NCBI GenBank assembly: GCA_050084515.1
Contig: CM114271.1
Span: 23,932,001-23,996,000, forward strand
DNA from: Blasia pusilla
Lineage: Eukaryota > Marchantiophyta > Marchantiopsida > Blasiales
DNA: 64,000 nucleotides
Direction of reading: 5' to 3'
The translations under genes were made by a program, and so were the position numbers. This document shows positions 44,451-58,984 of this stretch, one piece after another. The notes below the pieces were generated by a model. It saw only the letters and a list, made by a program, of their open reading frames with translations. It had not been told where the DNA came from and searched no databases. Numbering within the stretch: the first letter of the stretch is position 1; each line of letters opens with the position of its first letter.

Positions 44451-46842
44451 CAGAGATGAAACTTTTCACAAAACTTAATAATTAAAAAAATAAATTCACT
44501 GCGACTACAGAAATCTTGACTTACTGCAGTTGCCGAACCGAGGAAGGTAGCCATCTCAAACTAAGTGAGAAAACTCTCTTTCCATTCTCTTATATTATTT
44601 TCCATAAAAAATAATCGCGTAAGTTTTCACTCCACATACAGACAGATCTGAGACGCCCTAATAATAGACTACCAACATCAAATCCTTATCCAAATGCCAA
44701 AATCGGAAACCAATTTCCGTGGCTCCGACTCGTATCGTATGGAGAAAAACATATTCGCCATTCGCGAGCCCTGAATTCGCGTTTCATCCGCCTATTGGCG
44801 GTTTGTAGCACTTGAGACTCCCTTCGCTCCGATCGTCCGAGCCGGTCAGACATGAAACTCCGGAGAGCACCCGGTCGAAGTCAACACGTGCTCACACTGT
44901 GCTTTTTCCCTCGCGACGACGACTTGCTATAACGGGTAACGGGGGATCGAAAACTATGCTCTGGCAGGTCAGCCTCTAGACTACAATCGCGAATAGCAAA
45001 CTGCATTCCCGTAACTTACAACGCTCGCATAAATTCAAGTCGTAAGTTTGGGGCGCCTTATAACTAGTGGGGTCATTTTTCTATATATGGTAAATGTGAC
45101 GTACCCCACGGGACTGGAGTAGCATAAACAGATAAGATTCCACATTGTGTGGGACTTAAGATGGTTCAATTTTAGGTCTGGTGTCTTAGATAGGGCTAGG
45201 AAAGAGTTATAAATCCTTTAAGGGTTAGTCGTTGGGTGAAGTAAATATCAAATTGCATAAATTGTGTTGCATGTCATGTTAAATCCTTATCATTTTTTTG
45301 CACTATTCCACTATTTTTTTCCCTTAATTACTAAGGGGGTGCACATTATTTAATCTAACAACTGTTTTACGGTTCAAAGGATCATGTAGCATGTTATTAG
45401 TTTTAGTGTTCAGATTAATCTATTTTTCTAGGTTATATTTGGGGTTTATTTTATACTAGGGGATGCTTTGGGCAATGCATGCGGAATGGTGGGTGATTCA
45501 AATTACCTTTCGTCACTCTAAAATTGTGACCCAATAACTTGACCAACCCCGAAAATCGACTCTTGAGTGACCATAAGATGTGTGGGGCATGTGGCAAGAT
45601 GGCATTGGTCAAAATTTTCAGATGTCGAAATCTCTTCCGAGCATCGAAAGACGAGGTTCTAGAATACTAGTATAGATTAGGAAAGGAGAGATACATACAT
45701 GACTAATACTAACCATAAAATCAACTGAATTCTTGGTTTTTTGTGTCATCTACTAAAGGAAGTTAACTTGTGGATTTGCAGATGTCTATCCAATTGAAAA
45801 AATTTTAAATCGTACGAGAGGTAAGATTTTTTTTGGAAATTTTGGGAATAATAAATTTTGGACACAAGTGCCATATTAATAAGAAATGCATAGTGACCAC
45901 GCTAAGTATTGTATTGACTTCCAAATTATACTATTTGCAAACTAGTGGCAATCATGATTACCACTATCTTTTTATGCATTTACATTTACATCTATTGTAA
46001 TATAAGGTGAACTATTTTTCAAACGAACTTCAATTTATGATTTGTTCTAGTTGAAGAACTTGTAGTTACCAACTTACCTTAACTTTGAGAAATTTTTTGA
46101 ATGCAAGGGGTCATTTCAATGAGAATCCTTTGGTCCAAGACTCTCAATGTGATATGAGTTATGAGTGCATAGTAATTTGATGTGCGCATCCTTTATTTAT
46201 AAATTGAATTTACTCATAAATAGTTTTTTTCTCTCTCTTCTTCAAATGATCCCGTCTTCCATTAAAATATGTGGTTATCCAGAGTGCACTCCATATATCA
46301 AACTTGAACTCACCTAAAGTGTGCACACCATCCATTTACAAAGCAACGTCATTCTAAATACAAATAATTCCTTCTTGAAATAGCCCCTCTTCTGCAATGG
46401 ATACTATAAATCTCTTCTTGTCAAACACAACGGCTTCTTGAAGACTTATTCCTCAAAATATGTTCTTGAGAAAAAGTTATACTCGTTTCCGTTTTTTATT
46501 CGAAAATACTCCCTGAAAGTCCCGAGACTGAAATCCCTGACATGTTAGACGTCTACAAAATTGATCGAATAATCGAACGCACGTCAATAATTGCTAACAT
46601 AAAAAAATGACGGAGACAAATTCGTCATAGTGAAGTTACATATTCTTAATCTAAATCTAAAGATTGGTCAATTAATTAATCATTCAATATTATTTTCGAT
46701 AGTTTTTCTTCTACCCTAAGCTGGCTGACTTTTTTTTCGCACACCCTACGAACTCCGCTAGTGTCTATTCTAGAATGGCCTATGACCTCCAAAAATATTA
46801 ATTTTCAACATCTCTTCTCGCCTTCTTCTACTGGAAAAGAAC
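44451..46842. other. AT-rich intergenic DNA
   Basis: No ORF with a recognisable motif. A TGTGACGTACCCCACGGG stretch near 45096 followed by CCACATTGTGTGGGAC resembles the start of some plant LTRs, but no partner LTR or coding domain was seen. Confidence 0.4.
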
Positions 46843-47373
46843 AAAGATGCACTTCGATAAAAACGAGTGATGGAAAACCCATCGAAGTACAAAAGAGGGG
46901 ACTCAAAGAGTCAAAACCTGAAGGCCACAACACTACTGAAAAGGAAGAAGGGGCATTCCCCCTAACGATTTAAACTCACCAACAAAGCCCAGAGACAATA
47001 TCAAAGAACAACAAGAGAGCTATGACTACTACTAAGTGGGCCTCTAGGCGGGCGTCTCCCACCCCGAGCCGGCCAAAATCCCATTAGCCGGGCACGCCTG
47101 CAACGCTATGGAGACCGGCCGCCTACTGAATCGCAGAGCTAAGGACAACCCATTTCTCGAGTGGAGATGATTCCGTGAACGAAGTCGAACCTCTCCCCCA
47201 TAGCCCCATACATCTTGGCGGGGGATGAAGATGTGTCCTCGTGTAGTCGAAGATATGTCTTCTTTCGCCTTGGGCCACCAATGTGGACTACCAACTGGAA
47301 GCGAGGTAACACGCCCAAAGCCGAACCCTCTAACACCCCCCCGCCATCTATCTCCACAAATATTCATTTTCAA
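46843..47373 (-). mobile_element. 5'-truncated non-LTR element tail (RLE family)
   Basis: The minus strand encodes FIPRQDVWGYGGEVR and NGLSLALRFSRRPVSIALQ, a decayed version of the conserved C-terminal tail of the endonuclease domain. The 3' flank (47040-46843), including ACTACTACTAAGTGGGC, corresponds to the 3' flank of the fragment at 58370-58984. Only the end of the element is present, as expected for incomplete reverse transcription. Confidence 0.7.
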
Positions 47374-50300
47374 AAGTTTTTCTTAATCTAAGTGAGGTAA
47401 CATTTTACTCCCACACACAACGCACACTCTAGCACCCCCCCTTAGTATATACCGGACGAAATACGGCTCTATGATATAGAGGGGTAGCGCATAACGGTAG
47501 GGTGAGGAGGGAGGGGAGCGATCGAATCATCGAAAGAGTGATTGATTGATTGATTGGGTGGAGTGATTGATGCAGTCTCAATCGGAAAATGGGCTCCATT
47601 AATGGTACCGGAACATTCTTTTATTTCTCTCAAATGATTTTTCCCGGGGCCGAGGGTGCCAGTAGAAAGGCGACCTCCTCACATGGCTCTCATCTCTGCG
47701 TCCTACTTATGGTTGCCTAAAGGCGCGGGGATGGATCTCTCGCACCAACCCGGGCGGGCACTACATGCGGTGTGGGGTTAGCACAACCCCGCTTCACATG
47801 TTCCCTCCCTCCCTCCCTCGGGTCACTTTCTCACTCTACTCCCTGCCCTGACTGAACCCACCGTAGGGCCTCTCCATAAGACTTTGTGTGCTACGGCTTG
47901 CAGTTACGGCAGTGGTCCTCCCCGTGGAACCCTAAATGCCTCACCACCACCTGGCTCCCTAGTCATGGGAAGAGGACGTCACATTCCTGCTTGTCGCTAC
48001 GGGTTGCGATCCTTACTCGTTGTCGCCGGCGTTTACCCTGAGTAATAAATTTTGAAAACAGGAAGGAATCGCAAACGTAAACCTTTACGGGGAATGAAAT
48101 TCGAAACATCCGAACTGTGACTTGAGACGCCCTACTTTCTCTATTTCCCGCCTCCACCGCGGGTTCAAACCGGTCCACTGCTGCTGCCATGGTTGAGTTT
48201 AGTGCGATGTCCACCTGGCAGGCGATTCCGGGCAGGTGAGGGTCCACCTGGTGGAAACTTGGGAAGAGCCCATAATCACCTTGTTCCTGTGTCCGCCCTT
48301 TTCGTTGCCATCTGTCGTCCACTGACGTGACTCACCGCCTTTCTGCCCTTTGCGAACAAGTCTCCGTGCGCTTCCCGTAGAGCCATGGCGAGTTCATCTC
48401 TCCCTCCAGTAGGCGGGTCTAAAAAGAGGAGTTAGGATGTTCCTTACGGGTTAATTTATCATTCTTTTTAGATAGGGGATGGTATATTTTCCGGGTCGTT
48501 TTATGGAGGTGGATGATGTTTGGATTACGGGTTAGGATATGGCATGCGTTCATTATTTTTATATTTATTATTATGTTGTCGCAACTTAGTGGTATTTCCT
48601 AGCTACAATCAAAGGTTTTACTAATTCGTGTTTGGAGGTTTCTACGAGCACGACATGCATTTTTTTCTCCCATGGGACGTGACCGGGGGTCTTCAATTTC
48701 TCAGTACAACCAATGAAGAATTTCCAAACATTTTGAAATAAAAAGGTAGGCGAGAAAACGATCTTACTCTAAAAATTTAGAGAAAAACTACTATCTTCAT
48801 ATTTTTCATGGAGAAAAAGTTCCCTTTGAACACATGAGTTTCTTAAAAGAACCCATCGACGTCCATTTCTTCACAGTATGCAACAAACACTACCAAGTAG
48901 ACCCGTCATACCCATCCTCATTTATTACGTTTTAATATCTCTACATTGTTATGCAACGTGATCCTTCATACGAGGAAAAGATCCTATTTTTCCGATTCCA
49001 AATTCCTGTTTTTTAATGACTTTTGAATTCTTTGTAAAAACATTTACTCGTGTAACGCTAGGTGGAAGAACTTCTTGGGTGACACCTGTTGCGTCCGTCG
49101 TTACACAACAAATGGTCTCCACGGGTCCCCATAAACAACCGATCGACAAGAATCCATGACTCGTCTCTCCATTGCGATGGTCCCTCTCCCTTCATCGACC
49201 TTTGATATTGACCGTTTGGGTTTCACACATCGTCAAGAAGTTTAGAGACGATTTTAAATGGACACTCGCGCCATTGATGATCCACATGACTCGACAAATC
49301 TACCAAAAACTCATACCTCAAGAAATGCCGGAGATTTGTGGAGCTCATATCTATGTGACTAGACCAATCCGCCAAAGATGGTGACTATGGACTCGGACTT
49401 GGTGAGACCTTGGACGCTTCCTCATGAAGTCATGCTATGGAGGAAATGGAGAGCTTATGCAAACGATCAATCTCGATAAAAGCACTTCGGAATCGGCATC
49501 AATCTTGAGGCGAACGCACAAAACCATTTGCTGCTGCTGCTGCTGCCACAATCGAAGACCATAGAGCATTCAATCCCTTGCGATCGTGCAAATTACTCTA
49601 TTTTCCGTAATCAATTCTTTCTTGACTTCGTCTTAAGGCCTTGGAACTTCTTCAAGGTCGCCTCCAACGCCCGAGTGACACCTGTTCCAAGGGATGCTGG
49701 TGCCGTGTCGTAAAGTGGTTTAGCAGTATATTACATTTCTTCAAAAATAGTTTTATATGGTTAGCCTAGTATAATCTTTTTTGCCCACTAGGGATATTGA
49801 ATGCATGAATATCTTTTGGAGTAAAGTCCGAACACATGTGGTTTCGGGTGTTAAAAAAATCATGTTCAATATTTTAATAAAGAATAAATAATCTGGAAAT
49901 CTTAGAACTTTAAAGTCATATTTTTCAGAATTTTAATATCATTATTAAATTGAATTACAACTTAAGAAAATAAATATTAGAGTATCTTACATTCCACTCT
50001 GCCCAAAACAATTCTCTCCTTTTGAGAATTTCGCACTATGGAGGGTACTTTTCTCATAATTCGTCACACATTCATGGCACTGGAACTCAACACGTGGTAT
50101 TCTCCTTGCGAGCATACATAACCGAAAAGAAAAGTACACCGAGAGAATGAGATTTTAATAAAAGGAAGGAGTAAAGAAACTAATCGCCAAAAAAATAGGA
50201 ATGACAGAATCCAAAAGAGTAAACGAACAAATAGTGAAAGGCTAAGGTGTGGGCATAACATGCGGAAACAAAAACAATATTCCCACTGTACTTTTATTCA

Positions 50301-51573
50301 CTTACGACAACAAGAAACGGTATGGTAATGGATTAAAAATTATTGTTTGGAAATTAAAAAATGCAAAACATTTCCCCCAAAAATATTTATTGATTTTTTT
50401 TTCTGCTCAAAAGTATATGTGTCATATTCTAAAAATGTGAAATATAAGAAAAAACCTCCTTGACCAATAAATTGGCAATAATCATCATCTGGTTGAAATG
50501 GCCCTTGAAATCCTTAATCAACGCTTAAATAAAAGAGGTAGAAAATCCAAAATTTCTTGGACTAGAAATTTTGAAATAAAATTTCTTTTCACACCTAATA
50601 TAATAATACTATGTATATATTTCATATTTTAGAATCGTCACCATCTATATATTAATATATCTTCTCTAAGATGTAGACAGGGCACGGTTTGAAAAACAAT
50701 TATGAATTTTTTTGGCTTTGGATTCGGATTCCCATATAGACAAGAAATTAGTAGACTTTATATCATTGATGGGATGACCAAAGGAAAATTCAGGATTCAA
50801 TACTTGGGAAGTACTCGGAAAAAGTCATTTAACATTCGCATTATGCCAAACCTTGATACAAATGCCACCGTAAGACACATGTTCTTTTTCAAAGTCATAT
50901 GGCTTCATCTCTTCAACTCTATCTCCTCAAGAATTTCAAGTTAGAGTCCTTTTAACTTGGTGAGTTTGGTCGTACAGGGGGGAAGGCCCCTTCTGTCTCT
51001 TCAGGGCCGGTTTTGGCCTGCGGATTTTTGGCTTTCTATGCCCCCCCTCCCTCTTTGTATCCTGAAGGGTTTTCCATCAAAGTTTCTATCAGAGTTTATA
51101 TTGAGTTTAAAGAATAATTAAACACCAAAACTAAAATTTGAATATCACGCCTCTCCTTGCAAATTTCAAAATTTATATTGTTTTAATTTGGTGCATTTTA
51201 CTTGCACTACACCTTACTACTATAACACAAAAGATTACGACATTTACGAGGCACCGGTTGGAAGTAAACACAAGAAAATTATGGAGAGAAACCCATTGAA
51301 ACGCATGAAAACCCATGGAAGATGAAATCCAGCATTGAGTGTTTGGTAACCACATGGGAATCAAAGCCTAAGCTTAAAGTACCAATATCCTTTGTAAAAT
51401 CAGCCCATATATTTTGAGAGTTTTCCCTTATATACTAAGCGTCAAAATTAAACTGCCATAATCTATCCACTAATTGGAAGATCCAATTTTCTCTTTTTGA
51501 CATGTGTAACTACTCTTCTCTCAAAAATACTTTTGCACTGAAAATTGATAAAGAGGGGGGAATTATTGATTAA

Positions 51574-51601
51574 GGGTGGGGTGGGGGGGGGGGTGGGGGG
51601 G
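51574..51601 (+). repeat. G-rich run, G-quadruplex capable
   Basis: Four or more G-tracts of at least three bases lie within 28 bases, including an 11-G run. Part of the run may reflect assembly error. Confidence 0.75.
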
Positions 51602-53446
51602 CCTTGCATAGCGGGCCCTAACTAGTAAATGCAAAAAAAGAGCAACACTTTCCAGATATGTAGCCTTTCTTTTCTCCGGAATGCCCTGCTTAAAAAAACC
51701 TACCGGAAGCCATAAGGAATATCTCACAATAGCAAGGCCTCCAGCTGTGCTGGGGAATATTCACCTAAATCGAGCGAAGCACCGGCAACATCTAACCAGG
51801 AGAATACGGAACTACAGTACACGTGACCCATGGCGAGTGGTACCCGCAGTCAGTGAAGGTGGTGAGTGAGCAAGTAAGTAGTCACTGGTCACTCACTCAG
51901 AGAGAAGTGAAAAAAATAAAATAAAAAATAAAAAATGATGAGGTACTACTGCAGCAGTAACAGTGCGTCAAAACACTGCAGTTATGAGCCACGCCTAACC
52001 TCAGTTAGTTACCTGACTCGGAGTTACTATCGGCGCCCACGGTGGCGCTATAGTTTCTACGGCGCGTTCAGATAAGCTAGAATATTCCCCTTTTGGCCTT
52101 GTGCCACCTTTCGTCCGACTTCTCCTCTTTTTCTATTTGTTTGTTTATTCGTATAATGAAATGCCGGGAACCCGAAATTCGGACTTAACACGTTTTGACG
52201 GATTCTGCCGCCTTACATGATCACGTGGGTGCAGGCCCTTGCCCCACGTGTTGTCTGAGCGCGTACCTGTGGGATAATGGTGGGGACCAACCAGAGCACT
52301 GCATTGACCTTCCCAACCGGGATGTATGGAATTTGGGAGGAATATTATTTCATGTTATTTATCTAGTTGGATAGTGATATTATTTCATATCATTTGAAAT
52401 GAATTTTTATTTGGTTGTGGGATGAATAAGGAGGTGCCTTGTTTGTTGGGATTCGAGGTCCAAATAAACAGAGATGATCCCGGGAATCCGTCGGATTCAT
52501 TCAAAGAGGTGTACTTAGAGAGCGAGGGACACCAAAGCGTTTGGACTTGAGGGGTAAGGGATGGCGTGGGAGGTCTTTAAGCTCACTAGTATTCATGGGT
52601 TTATATTACCTCCCATGATATCTGTTATATCTCTGGTAATTTTCAAATATTATTTTAAATTAACTTCAAGCAATCCCATGGTGAGAAGTCTGGAAAATAA
52701 AAGGGCATTCTTCAATAGTAATATAAATTTTAAGATAAAAGTAAGTATTTTTTTCTATTTTGTTTTCTCCATTTTGTAATTAGGGTTGGACAATTATGAA
52801 TATTAGGAGGCAAAAGAGATATGCTTTGCCCTAAAGGTAAGTCTTGTGGCTCCCTTTCTTTCAATTATGATACATGGGTACACAATATTTGTGTACCCAT
52901 GCAATTTGACATTTTTTGAGGTTGTATTATTCTTCGGCCAACCTTCAAGGTGAGCACTAGAGCTTATCCGCTAGATTGCTAGATTCTTAAAGCCATTCAA
53001 TTTAGCATGACCTCCATTCCTTACACCAACAAAACATGAATTATTGGTGCACCTTGCTTTTACCACCCTATATTCATTTGTTGGATGTAACATCCTAAAA
53101 GATCTGTCTTTTTGTGTTTGTATTTTATTTCATTAGTGTATAAGTTTGGTTATGGAAGTGATGGGGGTGACGGTGGTCCCCTGCCCGATTTTTTAGAACA
53201 TGGATATCTCTTGGAGCTAGCAAGTGTCATAATAAAGACTCTCATGCATCATCAATTTTTCTTAGTTTAAAATTTTCAAAAAAGACATTTTCTACAAAAA
53301 CTTTGAGGCTAAAAGTTGCACTGTCTGCTTTGGGTGTTTAGTTCTTTGAAGAGAAAGACTTCCAATGGCCTATTGGGCTCTATGGGAAACCACACTTATT
53401 CTTACCACAAGCATTACAAGTTTTATTTCACTCCTCATATAGAGTC

Positions 53447-53839
53447 TCAATGGGAATGTAACAAGATGGGAATGAACTTTTTTGACAAAAGTTCAAAAGT
53501 CACATGCCACATAGCAAAAAAAAATTTGATATCTAAATAAATGCAAATGGACCAAACTCCATAGCACAAGCAACAATTTGAAGTAAGGGCCAATCCAAAT
53601 TCTTGGGATGTTTTCTCCGATCCAAGGGCTATGACCTTTAGTTGGATGGGAAAATTGGGAATTCGGTAACCTTGGGACCTTCCCATTTCATATGAAGGAA
53701 GCATGGGATGATTTTCAATGATTTTATCCAAATGCCAAAGAGAACCATATGCAAGAGTCAAATGCCAGCCTCTATTTATTAAGTCGGCTTGTTCATTACC
53801 AGCTGATATTTTTATCCATCCAACATGTTTCATCTTCAA
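53447..53839 (-). pseudogene. possible RNase H-like retroelement remnant
   Basis: This 130-codon frame starts with KHVGWIKISAGNEQADLINRG, which resembles the H-x-G-x2-GNE-x-AD end of retroelement RNase H domains. The rest of the frame has no supporting motif and there is no flanking RT, so the call is tentative. Confidence 0.25.
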
Positions 53840-56800
53840 GACTCCCCAAGGGTCTATCTACCTACATCTTTTGTTTCTAATGGTTTGGACGACTTCTCTC
53901 CCTTAGTTATATACTATTAGAAAAAAATCATTTTAGCTGGTGTGGGATCGGCATACCCAATGGCTAGAGGGATTGATTAATGTTGTGAATATTTTGATTT
54001 CCATTATCGTGAGAATCCGCGAAAACTTGGGAGATAGGGAAGGAGGTGGAAGACTTGTGAAGCATATTAAATTTATAGAATCTTCTTTTTGAAGGAAATC
54101 ATAGAAATATATTCAACGGATGGCGAATATCAGATAATCGATGCATTATTGCATTTCTGACAATACATCGAAAGAAAATGCCAAGAATACTATTTTTTAT
54201 ATTGGTATTATTTATCAGCCTTTTAGCGACGACTTAATACATTTCCTTATATATATATACGAAAACTCTCGAGTATGGAAAAAGCTTACGTAGCATGGAT
54301 ACGATCGATTTAGCAAGGTTTCCAAATGTTCATCATGACCAAGGAAGTATAAGACGCAAGAATTTATGACCACTAATCCAGTGTCCATTAATTGCTCCTA
54401 AACATAGGTCTATTTTATTCCTCATTCCGTCAAATCATATAGTTTCTATATATATAGATATATAGACCAATATATGCCTATTTATAGGACGTGATCCATC
54501 GTGCTCTTAGGAACTAAGAAAGCTTCTGAGACTTATATGTTAATCTCAAGTTATCCTAAGTTTGGACAAAAATCATATGGAATAGTGTTCGAACGTTTGC
54601 TGGCGATATTTGCTATGAGATATACCATAAATAAACATATGATCTATTTTCCCAACTGGTCCCCATACTAGTGGTGCCCTAATAGTAAGAAATAGCAAAA
54701 TTCGATTCCTTAATTTTGACCATGTCCAACCTTACACTACCCCTATTTTAATTTTGAAAAATTAAACTAAAATATTTCAGGAGAAAAATTATTACCCAGA
54801 TGCCGATACAATGTTTACTTAATTGGGTTCAAATCATCTACCTCTTCACTTTCAAGATAGAGTGCTAACATAATAACATTATACCAAGACGAAAAAATAA
54901 GACACTTGTAAATTTTAGTTACATAGGGATTCATTTCAAGCTAACAATTCCCACCCATCAAGGAGTATTTTTACTATACTTGCACCAATATTTTGGGTCT
55001 CTTTGATCGTAAAAGTGGCATTATGACTCCTAATATATCCCTCACAAAAATTGACTCTTGATACTAGTCGACAAGATATTATTTAGATGGTAAGACGTGT
55101 GATATCATGTGCGTCGCCATCTATGAACGAGCAAGCAAAGGAAAATAGTATAATATTCTAAGGAGAAGCCGTTCAAGGTTGCACAAAAAAAACTTGTATG
55201 TTGCCTAATGGGTCCCTCACCGGAGTATTTTTTATACCCTGATCGCTCATCCGAGCTCTCGACGAGGGAAAGCGTGCAAGCACGGATCAAACGGGTGTAC
55301 GGGCTAGGAGCCCATGCCAAGCCCGCATTGAGCCCGTAGTAGGCCCGCGTAGGGCTTGCAATGGCCAGTAGAAGGTGGGCTCAAAGGCCGCACACCGCCC
55401 ACGGTTGGTCAGGATCTTGCCCTGCGCAAGCACCTTAGAGAATCATTTGGAAAATGGAATAGTGGTCTTTCTTGATACCCACGAACTGAGCAACAAATCA
55501 TGAAGTAAAAAAAAAAAGAGCAAATCCATTCACAATCCCAAAAATGTAACGATCGTAGGACCAAATTTTTTGGGATCAGAAGGCTTGACCCCTTGGAATA
55601 TCTTATTTGAACATACCATAAAGTGGATGGATGTTCAAATAGTGTAATATGTTTAAATGAAAATCAAGAAATACCTCCCTTATGTTATGAATATTAAATT
55701 TTATGGCAACCATACTAGCAATGATCCAAGAAGTGAGATATGATAGTGGGTCAAAGAGGATCTATTTTGGTGAGACACACCAAATTGAAACCTACTCTTG
55801 AGACTAGGGAAGATGGTCGCTCATATGCGTAACTAATTGTAGTCAAGACAAGTGTATGCCTCCTTATATAGTTGAAAGGTTGCAAAGGTGCTCATGGGCA
55901 CCTAGGATGAGAAAAGAGAGGTGGAAGAGTTCCCACTCAAAGGTGAGTAGATAATGAGTTGAGATTAGTCCAAGTAGGAGGATAGACTTTGAAACTAATC
56001 ATCAAACATTGAGGGCACTAAGACCAACCATGAGACGTGAAACGGTGGGATATGAGATGTCACATTATATGTGATGAAAAGGAATAGCGATGACACACTA
56101 GATTACATATGATAATGTGTACGAATGAAACATTTAATAATTTCATCTAGTATTTTTAGAATGACCCAATATGGAAACAATATTTAAAAAGATTGTCCTT
56201 AGAACCGATGTAGATTAGTCTAAGGTAACGAGATATGAAACATTTTACCAACACCAAGAGATGCTGGATGAATAGATACCCCCAAGAAAACCAAACCGTG
56301 CAAGCCCAATTAGGGTACCAATACTCATCTACACTATTGTGAGGGATCAAAGTTTTTTTTACCAACACCCGTTCCCACATATTTATGCTAATCTATATTA
56401 TTAATGGACACTGCCCCTTCATTTTGCAAATTCCTCTCCTCTTATGCTTGGCACTTTTAACCAAAAGGATGAGTCATAAGATCATTCAAAATTGATTAAA
56501 AATAGCAGTTGAAAATCTGAAATGTTTAATATGGCGGATAATTTAAGCTACGGTTCTACTAGTAACGAATGATTATTAAGTATTAATTCGAATGGCACTT
56601 CAATTTTCCCTTGCATCTCACTAGTGCAGGCAAATAATGGCTGAATAGGAATCCTAATTCGAAAAGAAGAAGGGCAGCAAACCAAATCCAGGCGAAACTC
56701 CAGGTGATGATCTCCCCCCCCTAAGAAAGAAGCGCTCAACTCCTGCAGAAGGGAGTAATGAAGTTGAATAGATGAAGAAGAGATGAATAGGAGCACTTCG

Positions 56801-58369
56801 TTTAGGGTTGGAGTCTCGGCGCACAGGCTGTACGTGCGGAAGGGCTGGTAAAAGGGTTTTTGGGCGTGAGGGACCAGCCAGCGAGCGACGACAACAATTA
56901 TGGTGTTGTTAACAGTATCCATCAGACAGACATAAATAAATTGCTCGCGACCTACTGCGATCATTGGAAACGACAAGCGTCCGCTTTGTTCCTTCGCAGC
57001 TCTTTTGTTTAGATAAAAGCACCTTCGATAATCGTAATCAATAAATAACAATCATTCATTCCGTCTCCTTGTGACATTCCCCCGGGCGATGGCGGGCCAC
57101 GCGGAGAGGGAGAGAGGGGAGAGGATGAACGAATTGAGCTAGCGTAATCTGGGGGTCGAAATCGGGAGGGGTGAAGAGGTGAGCGACGAAGGCGAAGGAG
57201 GAATGGACGCGAGATGTTTTAATTCTTCTCTTTGTCAAAACGACGTTCTCTCGTCGTACCGAATTGTAGGCATGTCTTGAATCGCGGATGAATAGCAGCG
57301 TCGAAGGAAGCCATAGTGGTGCGGGGATCCCCGTCGTCGGGAGGGAGTAACATGGCTGTCCGTTCCCGGGGGTGGAGCGAAGTATCAGAGGCAAGAAGGT
57401 CAAATCAGCCGGAGGACTCCCTGAATTAGTGAACACCTAACAGGGCTTCAGGTGACATCCACCGACCCCACGTACTTAACATGGCCTCTTCATGGTGCCA
57501 ACCTACCCTAGCGCGGTGGTCGACCGGGGATGGGACGGGCGGATGTCGGTGCGGAGAAGTAAATGTCGCGTTCTACTCCATGTAAAACTCTCGCCGCGGC
57601 AATCAATTCCTTGGTGTTTTCTCTCGACCTCATCCGCATCGTTTTCCTTTTCTGAGTCGAGCGCTTTTCTGGTACGTTTGGTCGATTTCGTAACCGTGGG
57701 GGTGGTATTTTCAAGGGTGCCCTTGACCTTCTGACTCTGTGGACGCATCCACTCATGTGTCGGTTGCCAAATTTTCTCGCACCTGAAGCTAAAAAAATAC
57801 TGCTCTGCTGCCTTTGCGAAAGGTGCTCGCAGGGGCACATATCAACCTTTACACACTGTCGTTTCTTTTCGCTGCGGCCTTTCCTCCTACATTCGCTCCT
57901 GAATTGGGACCCGGACTCTGTCGCAATGCGTTTTCGAGGATATCTATATACACTGCAAGAACGAGTCGGTAGAAGCTTCTGTTGCTGCTTTCTCGGATCT
58001 ATTCTTCCCGATAGTTGAGATTAGAATGCTTCGGTCTCATGTGCGTGGGAGGTGACTTCCAACGTATCTTTGCCGACGGAGTTACGACCTGCTACCGGAA
58101 GGTGGTAAGAGAACGAGTCTTCTCGTGAGGGCATCGGTTCTGTCTTTCTCCATCTCTCACGGCTTTTCTTCGCAAATTTACGACTGCAATTCTGTGGATT
58201 CCGTGGAGCCAGGAGATCAGGCTTTGTTTCTCTTCAAAGACACCGGCGAACTCAGCTTCTCGGCCTTGATGGTCACCCTACCTGCCATTCAGTGACCCCA
58301 CCCACCTCTGGATTCGTTCCAGGAAGCATGCGATTCCCGAAAGCGCCAAGAATGTATGAATATATATAA

Positions 58370-58984
58370 TATAAATGGAGAAACCCATCACCATACAAAA
58401 GAGGGGAGACCCAAAATATAGACCGGAATCGGGCCCGGAATAGAAGGAGGCTTTCCCCTTAACGACAAAAATCACCATCAGCAGAGACAACATCAGCAAG
58501 AACTTTGACTATTATTAAGTGGGCTTCTAGCATTGGCGTCTCCAACCGCTTGAACCCGTCGTAAAAACCCATTTTCCTGGACGCGCTGCAAAGCTATGGA
58601 GACTTGTTGTCTACAATAAAGTATCGCAATGGCTAAGGACAACCCATTTTTCGACTGGAGATGATGAGCACAATCCGTAAAGAACGAATCAAACCTTTTC
58701 CCCATCGCCCCGTGCATCTCAACGGCCAGGGGGATAAATCCATGTTCGTCATGAAATCGACTATAAATGTGGGTTTTTTTAACCACCGCCACTCCTTGTA
58801 ACAATCTCCCCTGTGCTACCACTTGAACTCGCACGACCTCTCGCGTAAGATCCGTTATTACAACATCCGCTACCACCACCTCAGACTCAAGAATTGAGGA
58901 TCGGCGCTGCGTCCATGTGTAGATGAAATGAAATGAAGGAAAGATGGAGAACGCCTTGGCACACGCACACGGACCGAACCCCAC
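58370..58984 (-). mobile_element. 5'-truncated non-LTR element tail (RLE family)
   Basis: The open frame 58984-58493 carries the end of the restriction-like endonuclease region: VVVADVVITDLTRE (comparable to the GDVVVADPTR segment of the element at 15887-19475), GFIPLAVEMHGAMGKRFDSF, and the NGLSLAIAILYCRQQVSIALQ tail. The downstream 3' flank to about 58370 matches that of the 46843-47373 fragment. The RT and N-terminal parts are absent. Confidence 0.8.

Larger units (their letters stand above)
47374..58369. other. long, mostly AT-rich intergenic DNA, no recognised host gene
   Basis: A GC-richer island at 47630-48430 contains a 119-codon minus-strand frame (48322-47963) with no known domain. 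GATT repeats lie near 47540-47555. A G-run is at 51574-51601. The frames at 57051-56548 and 57436-57056 and those around 57500-58020 are unassigned. A GCCCG-rich patch at about 55260-55400 resembles the one at 8215-8420. The rest is low-complexity AT-rich DNA with poly-T and poly-A runs. Confidence 0.45.

Noticed and set aside
47963-48322. 119-codon minus-strand ORF, possibly a conserved protein
   Set aside because: It reads smoothly but matches no family I can name, has no neighbours supporting expression, and could be part of an unknown repeat.
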